From: a bacterium 1xD42-87
GTDB lineage: Bacteria; Bacillota; Clostridia; Lachnospirales; Lachnospiraceae
Direction of reading: 5' to 3'
DNA length: 64,000 bases
NCBI GenBank assembly: GCA_003611805.1
Contig: RAYM01000001.1
Location: 1 to 64,000, forward strand
Shown here in pieces: positions 51,607-62,250 of this stretch (its first letter is position 1; every line of letters starts with the position of its first letter). Under the pieces are notes generated by a model. That model worked only from the letters and a program-made list of their open reading frames with translations. It searched no databases and was not told the DNA's origin. Both the position numbers and the translations under genes were made by a program.

Positions 51607-52578
51607 GTGCCACTTACAAATACGCAGTACGACCGGATTTTCCGACAATATGAAGAAAAGCAGCGGCAGAGCCGTCTGGAAATGCAGCGGAGGCGGGACT
51701 ATGTATATGAGCATCTCCCCAAATACCGGGAACTGGAGGATGAGACTGCCTCACTCTCCGTTGCTCAGGGAAAAAAACTGCTGTTTGGCGATGAGGCTGC
51801 CCTCGAAAAGCTGCGGAAAAGTCTTGCCGATTTAAAAAAACAGAAAAAACAGCTTCTGACAGAGGCGGGGCTTTCTGCTGATTATCTGGAGCCAATCTAT
51901 TCCTGCCCCGACTGCAGGGACACCGGCTATATTGACCGGGAAAAATGCCATTGCCTAAGACAGGCTGAAATATCTCTTCTCTACGAACAGTCAGGCCTTC
52001 AGGAAATACTTGCAAATAACAATTTTTCTCTTTTGTCATACGAATATCACAGTGGAGAAGATCTCTTACATTTTGAAAAAGCGGTAGAAAACTGCAAGAA
52101 TTTTATCAAAAATTTTGATTCCGACTACCACAATCTCTTTTTTTATGGTACAGTGGGTACGGGAAAATCATTTCTTTCCGGCTGTGTGGCAAAGGAATTA
52201 ATGGATCGGGGACATTCTGTGATCTATTTTGGAGCAACGGGTCTCTTTGATCTGCTGTCAAGCACCTCCTTTGACACCAAAAGCAGGGAGGAGCGGCAAA
52301 ACACTTACTCTGATCTCTATCAGTGCGACCTGCTTATTATTGACGATCTGGGGACAGAGCTGACAAACCAGTTCACCGCGTCCCAGCTCTTTTCGCTCCT
52401 AAACGAGAGACATATAGGAAGAAAGGCAACTGTCATTTCCACAAACCTTTCTCTCCGAGAATTGCAGGACAGATATTCTGACCGCATTTTTTCCCGTATT
52501 ACAAGTAATTTTGAAGTCTGTAAGCTCACAGGAGCGGACATTCGCATGTACCAGAAGAGGCAGCAGAACAGAAAGTGA
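51607..52578 (+). CDS. Helicase loader DnaI/DnaC-like ATPase
   Basis: This is a 323-residue AAA+ protein. The N-terminal helical part is followed by a zinc-binding motif CPDCRDTGYIDREKCHC (about residues 100-116), a hallmark of Firmicute DnaI. Walker A is FYGTVGTGKSFL, Walker B is LLIIDDLG, and sensor segments include STNLSLRELQDRYSDRIFSR. It loads the replicative DnaB/DnaC-type helicase. The start is GTG at 51607, directly after AAGGAGG. It is co-transcribed with the DnaD-like gene and followed closely by prs. Confidence 0.93.
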   Translation: MPLTNTQYDRIFRQYEEKQRQSRLEMQRRRDYVYEHLPKYRELEDETASLSVAQGKKLLFGDEAALEKLRKSLADLKKQKKQLLTEAGLSADYLEPIYSCPDCRDTGYIDREKCHCLRQAEISLLYEQSGLQEILANNNFSLLSYEYHSGEDLLHFEKAVENCKNFIKNFDSDYHNLFFYGTVGTGKSFLSGCVAKELMDRGHSVIYFGATGLFDLLSSTSFDTKSREERQNTYSDLYQCDLLIIDDLGTELTNQFTASQLFSLLNERHIGRKATVISTNLSLRELQDRYSDRIFSRITSNFEVCKLTGADIRMYQKRQQNRK

Positions 52579-52589
52579 GGATTCTTTCT

Positions 52590-53777
52590 ATGAACAGACG
52601 CGAGGAGAAACGAAATCTGGAGACCATACCTGTCGGCTCTCTGGGGATGATTCCCCTGAAAGGCTGCCGCAAACTTGGTGAAAAGGTTGATTACTATCTG
52701 GTGAAATGGCGCACGGAGCGCGAGAGCGAGCACAAAGATTCCCTTGCATTCTCCGGTTATCAGCGCAATACCTATATTCTTAGCGCCGACGTCCCGAGGT
52801 TCGGTTCCGGGGAAGGAAAAGGCGTTATCAAGGAATCCGTGCGCGGCACGGACCTCTACATTCTGGTGGATGTGGCTAACTACAGCCTCACCTATTCTCT
52901 CTGTGGGCATGAAAACCACATGTCCCCCGACGACCATTATCAGGATTTAAAGCGTATCATAGCAGCGGTGGGTGGCAAGGCAAGACGCATCACCGTGATT
53001 ATGCCTTACCTTTATGAGAGCAGACAGCACAAACGCTCCGCAAGAGAGTCTCTTGACTGCGCCCTCGCGCTCCAGGAGATGGTAAGCATGGGCGTGGACA
53101 ATATCATCACCTTCGACGCCCACGACCCCCGCGTGCAGAACGCCATTCCCTTGCACGGTTTCGAGACAGTGCAGCCCGCCTATCAGTTTATCAAGGGGCT
53201 TTTGACCCATGTAAGGGGTCTGCAGATCGACAGCGATCACATGATGGTGATCAGTCCGGACGAGGGTGGCATGAGCAGGGCGATCTATATCGCTAACGTA
53301 CTCGGACTGGATATGGGTATGTTCTACAAGAGGCGGGACTACACCCAGATTGTAAACGGCAGGAATCCAATTATCGCCCATGAGTTTCTCGGCAGCAACG
53401 TAGATGGCAAGGATATGATTATCATAGACGATATGATCTCCTCCGGCGAGAGCGTACTGGAAGTAGCCTCCGCGCTAAAAGAGCGCAAGGCGGGAAAAAT
53501 TTTCGTCTTCTCTACTTTCGGGCTTTTCACAGCCGGTCTGGATCGGTTCGACAAGGCTTACGAGGACGGCACCATCTGCCGGGTACTCACCACGAACCTG
53601 ATCTACCAGACGCCGGAGCTGCTCGGCAGAGAGTGGTATATCGACTGCGATATGAGCAAGTATATCGCCTACATTATCGATACGCTCAACCATGACGCAT
53701 CCATCAGCGATCTGCTGAACCCTGTGGAGCGTATCCAGTCGATCGTGACGAGGTATCATGCGGGGGAGCTGGTGTAA
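52590..53777 (+). CDS. prs: Ribose-phosphate pyrophosphokinase (long form)
   Basis: This 395-residue enzyme forms PRPP from ribose-5-phosphate and ATP. YLYESRQHKRSARESLDCAL, ITFDAHDPRVQNAI, VISPDEGGMSRA and the PRPP loop MIIIDDMISSGESVLE are the diagnostic blocks. It is longer than the usual 310-320 residues, with a different N-terminus (KVDYYLVKWRTERESEHKDS) and extra loops, a variant I associate with clostridia. The ATG at 52590 has GAGGATTC upstream; a GTG at 52575 overlapping the dnaI-like stop is less likely. It probably belongs to the dnaD-dnaI transcript. Confidence 0.92.
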   Translation: MNRREEKRNLETIPVGSLGMIPLKGCRKLGEKVDYYLVKWRTERESEHKDSLAFSGYQRNTYILSADVPRFGSGEGKGVIKESVRGTDLYILVDVANYSLTYSLCGHENHMSPDDHYQDLKRIIAAVGGKARRITVIMPYLYESRQHKRSARESLDCALALQEMVSMGVDNIITFDAHDPRVQNAIPLHGFETVQPAYQFIKGLLTHVRGLQIDSDHMMVISPDEGGMSRAIYIANVLGLDMGMFYKRRDYTQIVNGRNPIIAHEFLGSNVDGKDMIIIDDMISSGESVLEVASALKERKAGKIFVFSTFGLFTAGLDRFDKAYEDGTICRVLTTNLIYQTPELLGREWYIDCDMSKYIAYIIDTLNHDASISDLLNPVERIQSIVTRYHAGELV

Positions 53778-53812
53778 ATCTGCGCTGGTAAAACTAAGCT
53801 GGTAAAGTAATC

Positions 53813-53841
53813 TTGCTTTTCTCCAAGCATCATGCTATACT
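53813..53841 (+). promoter_or_regulatory. Sigma-A promoter of queT
   Basis: TTGCTT (53813-53818) and TATACT (53836-53841) are spaced 17 bp. The leader of about 95 bases contains a GGAACTC/GAGTTCC hairpin (about 53850-53876) and then the riboswitch-like element. Confidence 0.6.
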
Positions 53842-53888
53842 GAGAAACGTTGGAACTCCATAAAAGCGGGAGTTCCGGCAAATATACA

Positions 53889-53932
53889 CGGTGAGTTCGA
53901 GACCTTCCTCACCTAAAACAAAACTAAAGGAG
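53889..53932 (+). ncRNA. preQ1 riboswitch, class I-like
   Basis: GGTGAG (53890-53895) pairs with CTCACC (53908-53913) around TTCGAGACCTTC. An A-rich single strand ending ACTAAAGGAG follows, which includes the ribosome binding site of queT. The small stem-loop with A-rich tail and pseudoknot to the ribosome binding site is the preQ1-I plan, and queT-type transporters are typical targets. Ligand binding would block translation. A preQ1-II-like fold using the upstream hairpin was considered and fits less well. Confidence 0.65.
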
Positions 53933-53942
53933 ACAACTGCAT

Positions 53943-54497
53943 ATGAAAACACAAAACACACAGGCGGTTTCCATCAAAACCGCCCACACTCATGCGCTCT
54001 TCATGGCGCAGGCGGCTATGATCGCCGCACTCTACATCGTATTAACTTTTATCGCAAATGCCTTCGGGCTCGCTAACTACGCTGTCCAGGTACGCTTCTC
54101 AGAAGCGCTCACCGTCTTACCCTACTTTACGCCCGCCGCCATTCCGGGGCTGTTTATCGGCTGCCTTTTAAGCAATATTCTGACAGGCTGCGCTCTGCCC
54201 GACATTATTTTCGGCAGCCTTGCGACGCTTCTCGGCGCGCTTGGCACCTACGCCCTGCGGAGGTGGAAATGGTGTGCACCTGTCTGCCCGATACTCGCCA
54301 ATACGATTATCGTGCCGTTTATTCTGATTTACGGCTACGGTCTGCTGATCGAGGGATGGACCCTGATTCAGTGCCTCGGTTTTTACTGTCTGACCGTGGG
54401 CGCGGGGGAAGTGATCTCTTGCGGGATTCTGGGAATGATGCTGTTGACGGCGCTGCAGAAATACGGCGGCCGCATCTTTGCAAAAACAAAGCAGTAA
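53943..54497 (+). CDS. queT: QueT-family preQ1/queuosine precursor transporter (ECF S component)
   Basis: This 184-residue membrane protein has about five to six transmembrane helices, with the signature VQVRFSEALTVLPYFTPAAI and GLFIGCLLSNILTG of the QueT family (COG4708). It is the substrate-binding component of an energy-coupling-factor importer for preQ1 or another queuine precursor used in tRNA modification. The energising subunits are elsewhere. A preQ1-I-like riboswitch in the leader supports the substrate. A bidirectional terminator follows. Confidence 0.92.
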   Translation: MKTQNTQAVSIKTAHTHALFMAQAAMIAALYIVLTFIANAFGLANYAVQVRFSEALTVLPYFTPAAIPGLFIGCLLSNILTGCALPDIIFGSLATLLGALGTYALRRWKWCAPVCPILANTIIVPFILIYGYGLLIEGWTLIQCLGFYCLTVGAGEVISCGILGMMLLTALQKYGGRIFAKTKQ

Positions 54498-54505
54498 AAA
54501 ATATG

Positions 54506-54533
54506 CCCCCTGCAAGGGATGACCTGCAGGGGG
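54506..54533. terminator. Bidirectional terminator between queT and HAD gene
   Basis: CCCCCTGCA (54506-54514) and TGCAGGGGG (54525-54533) form a 9-bp stem, with ATTTTTAT after it on the + strand and an A run before it. It can serve queT (+) and the convergent HAD operon (-). Confidence 0.88.
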
Positions 54534-54543
54534 ATTTTTATAT

Positions 54544-55209
54544 TTATCCTAATATAGTCTCAAAATATTCCTTCACTTGAAATAAGTCTTCAAACACCGC
54601 CACACTTAAATTCCGCATCTCCTCCGTCGCCGGCATCAGATCCGGCACCATGATGGGACGCAGGCACGCACTGTGCGCTGAGCGGATGCCGTTATAAGAA
54701 TCCTCAACCGCATACGTATTTTCAGGCAGGGCGCCCATGCGCCTGCAGGTCATCATATAAATATCCGGCGCGGGCTTGCTGTTCTTTAGCAGGTCGCCTC
54801 CCACCACCACATGAAAATAGTCGTAAAGCCCCGCCTCCTGCAGCTCCTGCGTGACAACGGCAAGTCTGGTGGATGAGGCAAGTCCAAGGGGAACCTTCTC
54901 CTCCGACAGATATTTCAGCAGCTCCGCGGCGCCGGGCTTCACGGGAATCCCCTGTGTGCCCGCAATCTCGTGGAACAGTACAGAGCTTTCTCCTCTAAAT
55001 TTTTCATAGGGGAAGTCATTGCCATAATGCTCATAGACAATTTCCTGCGTGCGCACATTGTTCGTGCCGATACACTGCATGAACACTTCCCGGATGCCGG
55101 GAATGCCATGCCTTTCGCCAACTTGTTCCCAGCAGTCCAAAACCAGCCTTTCCGTATCAAAAATAGTGCCGTCCATATCAAAGATCACCGAGATGTCTGA
55201 TTGCCGCAT
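54544..55209 (-). CDS. HAD-superfamily hydrolase, beta-phosphoglucomutase/phosphatase-like
   Basis: This is a 221-residue HAD protein. Motif I is IFDMDGTIFDT, motif II is GLASSTR, the motif III lysine is in LKNSKPAPDIY, and motif IV is VEDSYNGIRSA. A helical cap sits between motifs I and II. Relatives are sugar-phosphate phosphatases and phosphoglucomutases. The start at 55209 is supported by AGGAGG and by the DxD motif position. It is the last gene of a three-gene minus-strand operon, 17 bp after the 846-residue protein. Confidence 0.88.
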   Translation of the reverse strand: MRQSDISVIFDMDGTIFDTERLVLDCWEQVGERHGIPGIREVFMQCIGTNNVRTQEIVYEHYGNDFPYEKFRGESSVLFHEIAGTQGIPVKPGAAELLKYLSEEKVPLGLASSTRLAVVTQELQEAGLYDYFHVVVGGDLLKNSKPAPDIYMMTCRRMGALPENTYAVEDSYNGIRSAHSACLRPIMVPDLMPATEEMRNLSVAVFEDLFQVKEYFETILG

Positions 55210-55226
55210 ATGTGCCTCCTTTGTTC

Positions 55227-57767
55227 CTACTCTTTTCTGATATAAGAAATGAACTGGTTGCCGTTCTCTGCAAGCCACTCCGTAGAATCGTTCATACCCC
55301 GCTTTTCCAGTGTTCCCGTTACCGGATCCATTACCACAATGTTCAGGTCGTTAAAGCCTGTAATCAGTACCGCATTGCCATCCTCAAGTGTGGCAAGCAC
55401 CGGAATGTCCTTATTCACATAATACAGCACCGCATCCAGACTGCATCCCGACAAATCCAGTATCGTATAATCCTGCAGATCGCCTGCCAGAATATCCATC
55501 ACGGTGTCCCCCTGATTCAGACGTGTCTGTGTGTTTCTGGAAATTCCCTCATATCTTAAAATCGTATTGAGGCAGACCGCAAGCGAACCTTCAGACTCCG
55601 TCACCTCGTCCTCGGTAATCGCCATAATCTGATTTCGGGTGCTTCTTGTTTCCCTGCGCCATACATAGTCCCCGTCGTCGTCCACTACCACGCCCGCTAC
55701 GCGGTATGCCAGATCAACCGCCCTGCCGGGATTGACATAGAGGTTTTCTATTCCGTTCTTTCCATAAACGTAGAAAAAGTCTTCCGAAGGTCCGTCGCCC
55801 AGTTCTCCCACAGAACGGTTCCCCTCAAACAGAATCTCTTTCGGTGTCAGGCGCTTTAAGCCCTTGGCGTCTATTTCGTCCTTTACCGTAATCTGGCAGA
55901 TAGTTTCATAAGTTTCGGTGACAACAAAACCCAGCACATTATTGCCGCTCCTGACTTCCTCCGTATTCATAATCTGATCGTCGAGGGTAGGCACATAGCT
56001 TTCGCTCTCCTCATCGTACACAACTCTGGAAAGTGTAATCTGGTTCTCGCTAATCTCGCTCTCCACCACATACACATTGTCTTTTTGGTAAGTCTTTAAA
56101 ACACTACCGTCGTCGCTCTGGATTTTCAGGCAATACATAGGAAAAGTTGTAATGCCTGTCCTGTTCTCCCGGACATCCCGCTTTCTTGCCAACCCGTAAA
56201 TCAGGTCTTCCTCCATAAATCCCACGACGGAAATATACTCGTTTGCTCCCGCCCCGATCTTCGTCTGCTTCTGCGTGTTCAGATTCATCAGAATCAGATC
56301 GCTCGCCGCGTAAAGATCGCTGCCTTCCTGCCAGACTAACATTTTATTGGACTCTGACACATGATAACCGCCCTCTTTTAAGCCAGTCACTACTGCCTGA
56401 ATCGAGAGGGTACGGACGTCCACCGCATACACGCTGCCATCCAACATAAAATAGTAAATACCCGTCCTGCTCAGGTAAGCGAGCTTCTCAATATCCGTCT
56501 TCAAAAGCTCATAGGACTTGTCATAAGGAATATATGCCATCTCCTCCACAGTATTCGTCATGCTGTTATAGGCATAGAGCGCCACGCCCACACATCCCTC
56601 GTGCCGTCCTCTGTTCATATAACCGTAGACCAGAAAGAGGATATTCCCCGTCTCATCCACCGTCAGCACACGGATATCATGTCTGTCGTAAGAGCATCTT
56701 GCGTCCAGCAGTTCCTCCGTATTGCCATAAAAACTAAACAGTCTTGCCAGCTTATTGTCCGTCACATTGTAGCTGTAAAGCTTATCCGCCACAGTAAAGG
56801 CAAACACGTTACCGCCATCGCTCTCCTTCAGTTCCACCTCTTCACCGGCAATCCCCAGCACAATTTTATCGTTGACATAGACATCCGACTCCTCGTCAAA
56901 AATCTGCTCCATCGTCCGCTCAAAATCAAGCAGATACATGCGGTCCGGCGTGTAACGGATTCTGTAAAATTCGTTTACCCGGTAATAATCTGTCTTTTTC
57001 CCATTTTTTATATTCACCAGATATTCCAGATTGAAAGAGCCTGTGTTCTCCGCCAGTTCCCTGATAATAATGCACGGCTCCGCCACTCTCCTGACTGGCA
57101 GTTCCCCCCACGTCACCTGATTAAAACTGGAATGAATCGTCACTCTGTGAAAGGTGGTATTATCCCCCTCAGAATTGGATTCCAGATATTTCGTCAGTTC
57201 CGCCGCCGCTTCCCTGTCAAAAGTACGCTCATGGAAATCCGTGATATAGTCCAGTTTCTCGCGGACATGGAGTGACTCGCTCAAAATAATTCTGGAATAG
57301 TACCTGACCGGCGTACTATTCGCGGGCGTTACGAGAAAAACCAGCATATACTCGGTATCATCCTCGATCAGATCTTTTAGCGTAATCGAAAATGAAATCC
57401 TGTCCTCTTCCAGTTCATATTCTTCCACCGGCGTACTCTCCACCAGCCGTTCCCCGTCAAGGCTTCTCACCTCAAAGGCAATCGCGTCGATTCCCCGCCC
57501 ATAAGTGTCCATCCGTACATCTATTTTTCTGTCCGCGTCGATAGGCTGAAGGTTGTCCCGCAGATAGGCGCACTCCATATTCTGGGCATAACCATGCAGA
57601 CTCCCTACCCTGTACGCGCCCACATACATGGACACCACAGGGTAAGTCGCCTCACCCATTTCAGTCGTCATATCCGTATTTCCCTGATTCATCACCCTGC
57701 TTAAGACCAATAGCGCCAGCGCAAAAATACATCCAAGCAGAACGCCTTTTATTATCGCTCTCTTCAT
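55227..57767 (-). CDS. Large membrane-anchored extracytoplasmic protein, C39-like C-terminus
   Basis: This 846-residue protein has one N-terminal membrane helix (about residues 8-23) and a long extracytoplasmic part. A beta-sandwich region with several sugar-binding-like strands covers about 40-270. A region of repeated short beta strands, resembling a propeller, covers about 290-640. The last 120 residues (LDAVLYYVNKDIPVLATLED, then GNAVLITGFNDLNIVVMDPV) resemble the second half of C39-type cysteine peptidases, but the catalytic His position is Asn, so it is probably inactive. It is the second gene of an operon with a short unknown protein and a HAD phosphatase. Function unknown. Confidence 0.7.
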   Translation of the reverse strand: MKRAIIKGVLLGCIFALALLVLSRVMNQGNTDMTTEMGEATYPVVSMYVGAYRVGSLHGYAQNMECAYLRDNLQPIDADRKIDVRMDTYGRGIDAIAFEVRSLDGERLVESTPVEEYELEEDRISFSITLKDLIEDDTEYMLVFLVTPANSTPVRYYSRIILSESLHVREKLDYITDFHERTFDREAAAELTKYLESNSEGDNTTFHRVTIHSSFNQVTWGELPVRRVAEPCIIIRELAENTGSFNLEYLVNIKNGKKTDYYRVNEFYRIRYTPDRMYLLDFERTMEQIFDEESDVYVNDKIVLGIAGEEVELKESDGGNVFAFTVADKLYSYNVTDNKLARLFSFYGNTEELLDARCSYDRHDIRVLTVDETGNILFLVYGYMNRGRHEGCVGVALYAYNSMTNTVEEMAYIPYDKSYELLKTDIEKLAYLSRTGIYYFMLDGSVYAVDVRTLSIQAVVTGLKEGGYHVSESNKMLVWQEGSDLYAASDLILMNLNTQKQTKIGAGANEYISVVGFMEEDLIYGLARKRDVRENRTGITTFPMYCLKIQSDDGSVLKTYQKDNVYVVESEISENQITLSRVVYDEESESYVPTLDDQIMNTEEVRSGNNVLGFVVTETYETICQITVKDEIDAKGLKRLTPKEILFEGNRSVGELGDGPSEDFFYVYGKNGIENLYVNPGRAVDLAYRVAGVVVDDDGDYVWRRETRSTRNQIMAITEDEVTESEGSLAVCLNTILRYEGISRNTQTRLNQGDTVMDILAGDLQDYTILDLSGCSLDAVLYYVNKDIPVLATLEDGNAVLITGFNDLNIVVMDPVTGTLEKRGMNDSTEWLAENGNQFISYIRKE

Positions 57768-57785
57768 GTAATTTCAATTCCCCGG

Positions 57786-58166
57786 TCAAAACTTTAAAAT
57801 CCCGTTTTGATTCATATGGCGTTTTTTATAAATCTCACCGCACAAAAGCACCTGGACGAGCTCTGTAATACGGTCCCAGTCCTGCTCCGGCTGCGGCATC
57901 TCCGCTTTCTCGGCCTGCTTCAATTTATCCAAAACGACCTGCGTCAGTCGGTAAATCTGCCACTTATCGGGATATTCGTCATAAATCATACTGCCTTCAT
58001 AGTCTAACCGATCCAGAATCTCGGCAATCACTTTCTGATACTTCTTCGCTTCGGTCGGGTACATCTCCTGCAGATATTCCAGATCCCTCGTCACCGTATC
58101 CTGCTCCTGGTAGAAGAGCGGCATCGGATATGCCATGTAAAACGGTAAAATTCTCGATTGTCTCAT
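57786..58166 (-). CDS. Conserved-looking 126-residue protein, unknown function
   Basis: This is a small soluble protein. A hydrophobic, aromatic N-terminus (ILPFYMAYPMPLFYQEQDTV) is followed by two or three helices (DLEYLQEMYPTEAKKYQKVI, DKLKQAEKAE) and a C-terminal helix. There is no signal peptide. It leads the operon with the 846-residue membrane protein (18 bp gap) and the HAD gene. GGTGAG precedes the ATG. I do not recognise a family; the position suggests a cytoplasmic partner of the large membrane protein. Confidence 0.75.
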   Translation of the reverse strand: MRQSRILPFYMAYPMPLFYQEQDTVTRDLEYLQEMYPTEAKKYQKVIAEILDRLDYEGSMIYDEYPDKWQIYRLTQVVLDKLKQAEKAEMPQPEQDWDRITELVQVLLCGEIYKKRHMNQNGILKF

Positions 58167-58239
58167 ATACTCACCATGATTATCAGTCGCTTTATTTTAT
58201 CATATGGTAAAGCAATGGGAACGTGAAAAATCAATATCC

Positions 58240-60210
58240 TTATTTTTTTAAAAGTCTGAAGCCTCCCACTAGCTGCTGGAGCATCGCTGCCTGACCGGAC
58301 AATTCCTGACTGGTAGCCGCACTCTCTTCCGCGGTCGCGGAATTATTCTGCACCACGCCGGATATCTGTTCAATACCTGAGGCAACCTGCTCGATTGCAT
58401 CCGTCTGATCCTCCACGGCTTTTGTCACCTGCTCCATTTGCCCTGCTGCCTCGTCTGCCATCTTTACTGCGGCAGTCACTGAATCAGTCACTTTCCCCAC
58501 AACAAGGCTTCCGCTTTCAACGGCGTTGACGGATCGCTCAATCAACTCCTTGGTTGCTTTCGCCGCCTGATCCGACTTGGTCGCCAGATTTCTCACCTCT
58601 TCCGCCACCACGGCGAACCCCTTTCCGTTTGTCCCGGCGCGTGCCGCCTCCACCGCCGCGTTAAGCGCCAGAATATTTGTCTGGAAAGCAATATTTTCAA
58701 TAGTATCTATAATACGGCTGATTTCTTCGGACGACTGCGTAATCTGTCCCATCGCCTGATTCAGACTGTCAATATACCCGCCGCTCTCCTGAAGCTTTTC
58801 TCCTGCCTCGCCCACGACATCCTTTGCATGTTCCGTCATCTGCGCAATTCCCTTTGCCTCCGTACTCATATTAGAAATGGTTCCGGAGAGATCCCCTACT
58901 GCGCTTGTCTGCTCCACCGCGCCATGGGACAAAGCTGCCGCGGTAGCCGCCACCTGATCCGATCCTGTCGAAACCTGGTCGGATGCAGAGACAATGCCCG
59001 CCATGGTAACATTCAGCTTATCGCTGATGACCCGCAAGGATTCCCACAAAGCAGCAAAATCACCGGGATAGGACTGCCCGGAAACTTCCCGGGTCAGATT
59101 TCCATCCGCTATCGCGCCGAGAATATCCTGCATTTCATGTACAATCGTACCTAAATCCTTGACCAGCTGCGCAGTTGAATCCGCCAGTATCCGCGTCTCG
59201 TCCTTGCTCTTTACCTGTGGAACCGGACTGCCCAAATCACCTTGTGAAAGCGCCCGGATCCGCTCCGCGCACCTGACAACGGGTGTGACGATAGTATGAC
59301 TGACTCTCATAGAAATAATAATAATCACAATACATGCCACGACACAGATTGCAGTCTGCAAAATATTTCCATACTCTGCTGGGCGCATGAACTCATCCTC
59401 ATCTATCGTCACCGCAATCGACCATCCATCCGTCCCTGCAATGGGCGCGTAGCTCTGGATATTATTGGACTGATCCTCCGCGTAATAGAACCGTTCCACG
59501 CCAATTTCGCCGAGCGTCATTTTCTTTTCAATTGCCGCCACCGTCTGAAGCTCTTCATCCTCGGGAGCCGCTGCTGCTTCTCGCATGACATTTTCCCTGT
59601 TCAGCACCGCCTCCTGATCAACATAAGCAATTGTGGTGCCGTCTTTGTCCAGAATATATGCCTCGCCTTCCTCCCCGATCTGCAGCCCTTCAATGATAGA
59701 CTGTAAAATATAGGTATCGCACTGGAAATAAAGCACGCCTTTCACTTCATCGCCATCCTTGATCGGAGCGGCAACCATGAGATACGTATCTGTGCCGTCT
59801 ATGTAGGGAGTGGACATATAACTGCTCCCCTGCGCAGCCGCCTGAAAAAAGGGTTCTCCTGATACGTCCACGCCATGGACCACGTCGTAACCGTCCGCGT
59901 CGGTCATGCCGCCAAAACGCATATAATACGCGTCCACCCGTTCCTGAATAAACTCCTGCTTTTCCTCCGGCGTCGCATTTTTATCCACGAGAATCGGATT
60001 CGATGCCATCTCTGCTATTGTCAGCGTATAAGTTGAGATCATGTTTTCCGCCGCCAGAGCGGCAAGCTTCGCCGTTTCCAAAGCATTTTTCTCAAGCGCC
60101 GACGCAGTGGAATACCGAGTTACCGCCGTACTCACAATCCCCGCAATCACCGACACACATACTGTTGCCAATACCACTATAGCAATGATTTTTGTCTGAA
60201 TTTTCCGCAT
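58240..60210 (-). CDS. Methyl-accepting chemotaxis protein with dCache sensor
   Basis: This is a 656-residue receptor. A transmembrane helix near residues 7-25 is followed by an extracellular double-Cache domain (about 35-280, with [20 protein letters not shown] and [14 protein letters not shown]). A second membrane helix lies at about 295-315, then HAMP, then a signalling domain with the hairpin tip [20 protein letters not shown]. It ends without a CheR-binding pentapeptide. Such receptors sense amino acids or organic acids. The ATG at 60210 is preferred to an upstream start because the transmembrane helix then begins near the N-terminus. It is monocistronic. Confidence 0.9.
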   Translation of the reverse strand: MRKIQTKIIAIVVLATVCVSVIAGIVSTAVTRYSTASALEKNALETAKLAALAAENMISTYTLTIAEMASNPILVDKNATPEEKQEFIQERVDAYYMRFGGMTDADGYDVVHGVDVSGEPFFQAAAQGSSYMSTPYIDGTDTYLMVAAPIKDGDEVKGVLYFQCDTYILQSIIEGLQIGEEGEAYILDKDGTTIAYVDQEAVLNRENVMREAAAAPEDEELQTVAAIEKKMTLGEIGVERFYYAEDQSNNIQSYAPIAGTDGWSIAVTIDEDEFMRPAEYGNILQTAICVVACIVIIIISMRVSHTIVTPVVRCAERIRALSQGDLGSPVPQVKSKDETRILADSTAQLVKDLGTIVHEMQDILGAIADGNLTREVSGQSYPGDFAALWESLRVISDKLNVTMAGIVSASDQVSTGSDQVAATAAALSHGAVEQTSAVGDLSGTISNMSTEAKGIAQMTEHAKDVVGEAGEKLQESGGYIDSLNQAMGQITQSSEEISRIIDTIENIAFQTNILALNAAVEAARAGTNGKGFAVVAEEVRNLATKSDQAAKATKELIERSVNAVESGSLVVGKVTDSVTAAVKMADEAAGQMEQVTKAVEDQTDAIEQVASGIEQISGVVQNNSATAEESAATSQELSGQAAMLQQLVGGFRLLKK

Positions 60211-60280
60211 TTCTTCCGTCCCCGGGCGTCTCAGATGCAGAACCCCTTCTCCCTTCCTATTCGTCTGTGTTGTATAAACA

Positions 60281-60304
60281 GGGGAACGGATCAATCCGTT
60301 CCCC
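60281..60304 (-). terminator. Hairpin after atpC
   Basis: GGGGAACGGA (60281-60290) and TCCGTTCCCC (60295-60304) form a perfect 10-bp stem with loop TCAA, 12 bases after the atpC stop. On the minus strand it is followed by TGTTTAT, a weak T-tract, so it may terminate the atp operon incompletely. Confidence 0.6.
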
Positions 60305-60316
60305 CATAGTACCTTG

Positions 60317-60727
60317 TCATTTGTGCACTGTCTCTATCCTCGCCACCGCCCGCTTCAGGGACATCTCTGCCCTTCGCATGTCCGTTCCAGATGCATGTTC
60401 CCTGATACGCTCTTCGGCGCGGGATTTGGATTCCTCCGCACGTTCCACATCAATCTCATCCGGCCATTCTATGATCTCGGCGAGCACCGTGACCTGATCC
60501 GGCAGCACCTCGGCAAAGCCCGCATGCAGAGCCGCTTCGGACACCTCCTGATCCTTCGTGATCGTAAGGATTCCGGGCGCAACAATCATCGTCATCGGGA
60601 TATGCTCCCTATAAATGCCGACCTCGCCCTCGACTGTGTTAAACTCCACCATGGACACCTCATCCTCAAAGAAGACCCTGTCCGGTGTGATAATTTTTAA
60701 TGTAAAATTTCTGCTATCCTCAGCCAT
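60317..60727 (-). CDS. atpC: F-type ATP synthase epsilon subunit
   Basis: This 136-residue central-stalk subunit has an N-terminal beta-sandwich ([20 protein letters not shown]) with [15 protein letters not shown] and a C-terminal helical hairpin (about residues 85-130) that can inhibit rotation. It is the last gene of the atp operon. AGGAGG precedes the ATG. Confidence 0.95.
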   Translation of the reverse strand: MAEDSRNFTLKIITPDRVFFEDEVSMVEFNTVEGEVGIYREHIPMTMIVAPGILTITKDQEVSEAALHAGFAEVLPDQVTVLAEIIEWPDEIDVERAEESKSRAEERIREHASGTDMRRAEMSLKRAVARIETVHK

Positions 60728-60771
60728 ATATTTACCTCCTGCGGCTATTCGGTATCCTTATAGCTGCACCC

Positions 60772-62250
<1,479 letters not shown>

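Noticed and set aside
50562-52578. Prophage replication module (DnaD plus DnaC-like)
   Set aside because: The genes lie between murC and prs, with no integrase, repressor or structural phage genes, and the DnaI protein has the chromosomal zinc-motif form.
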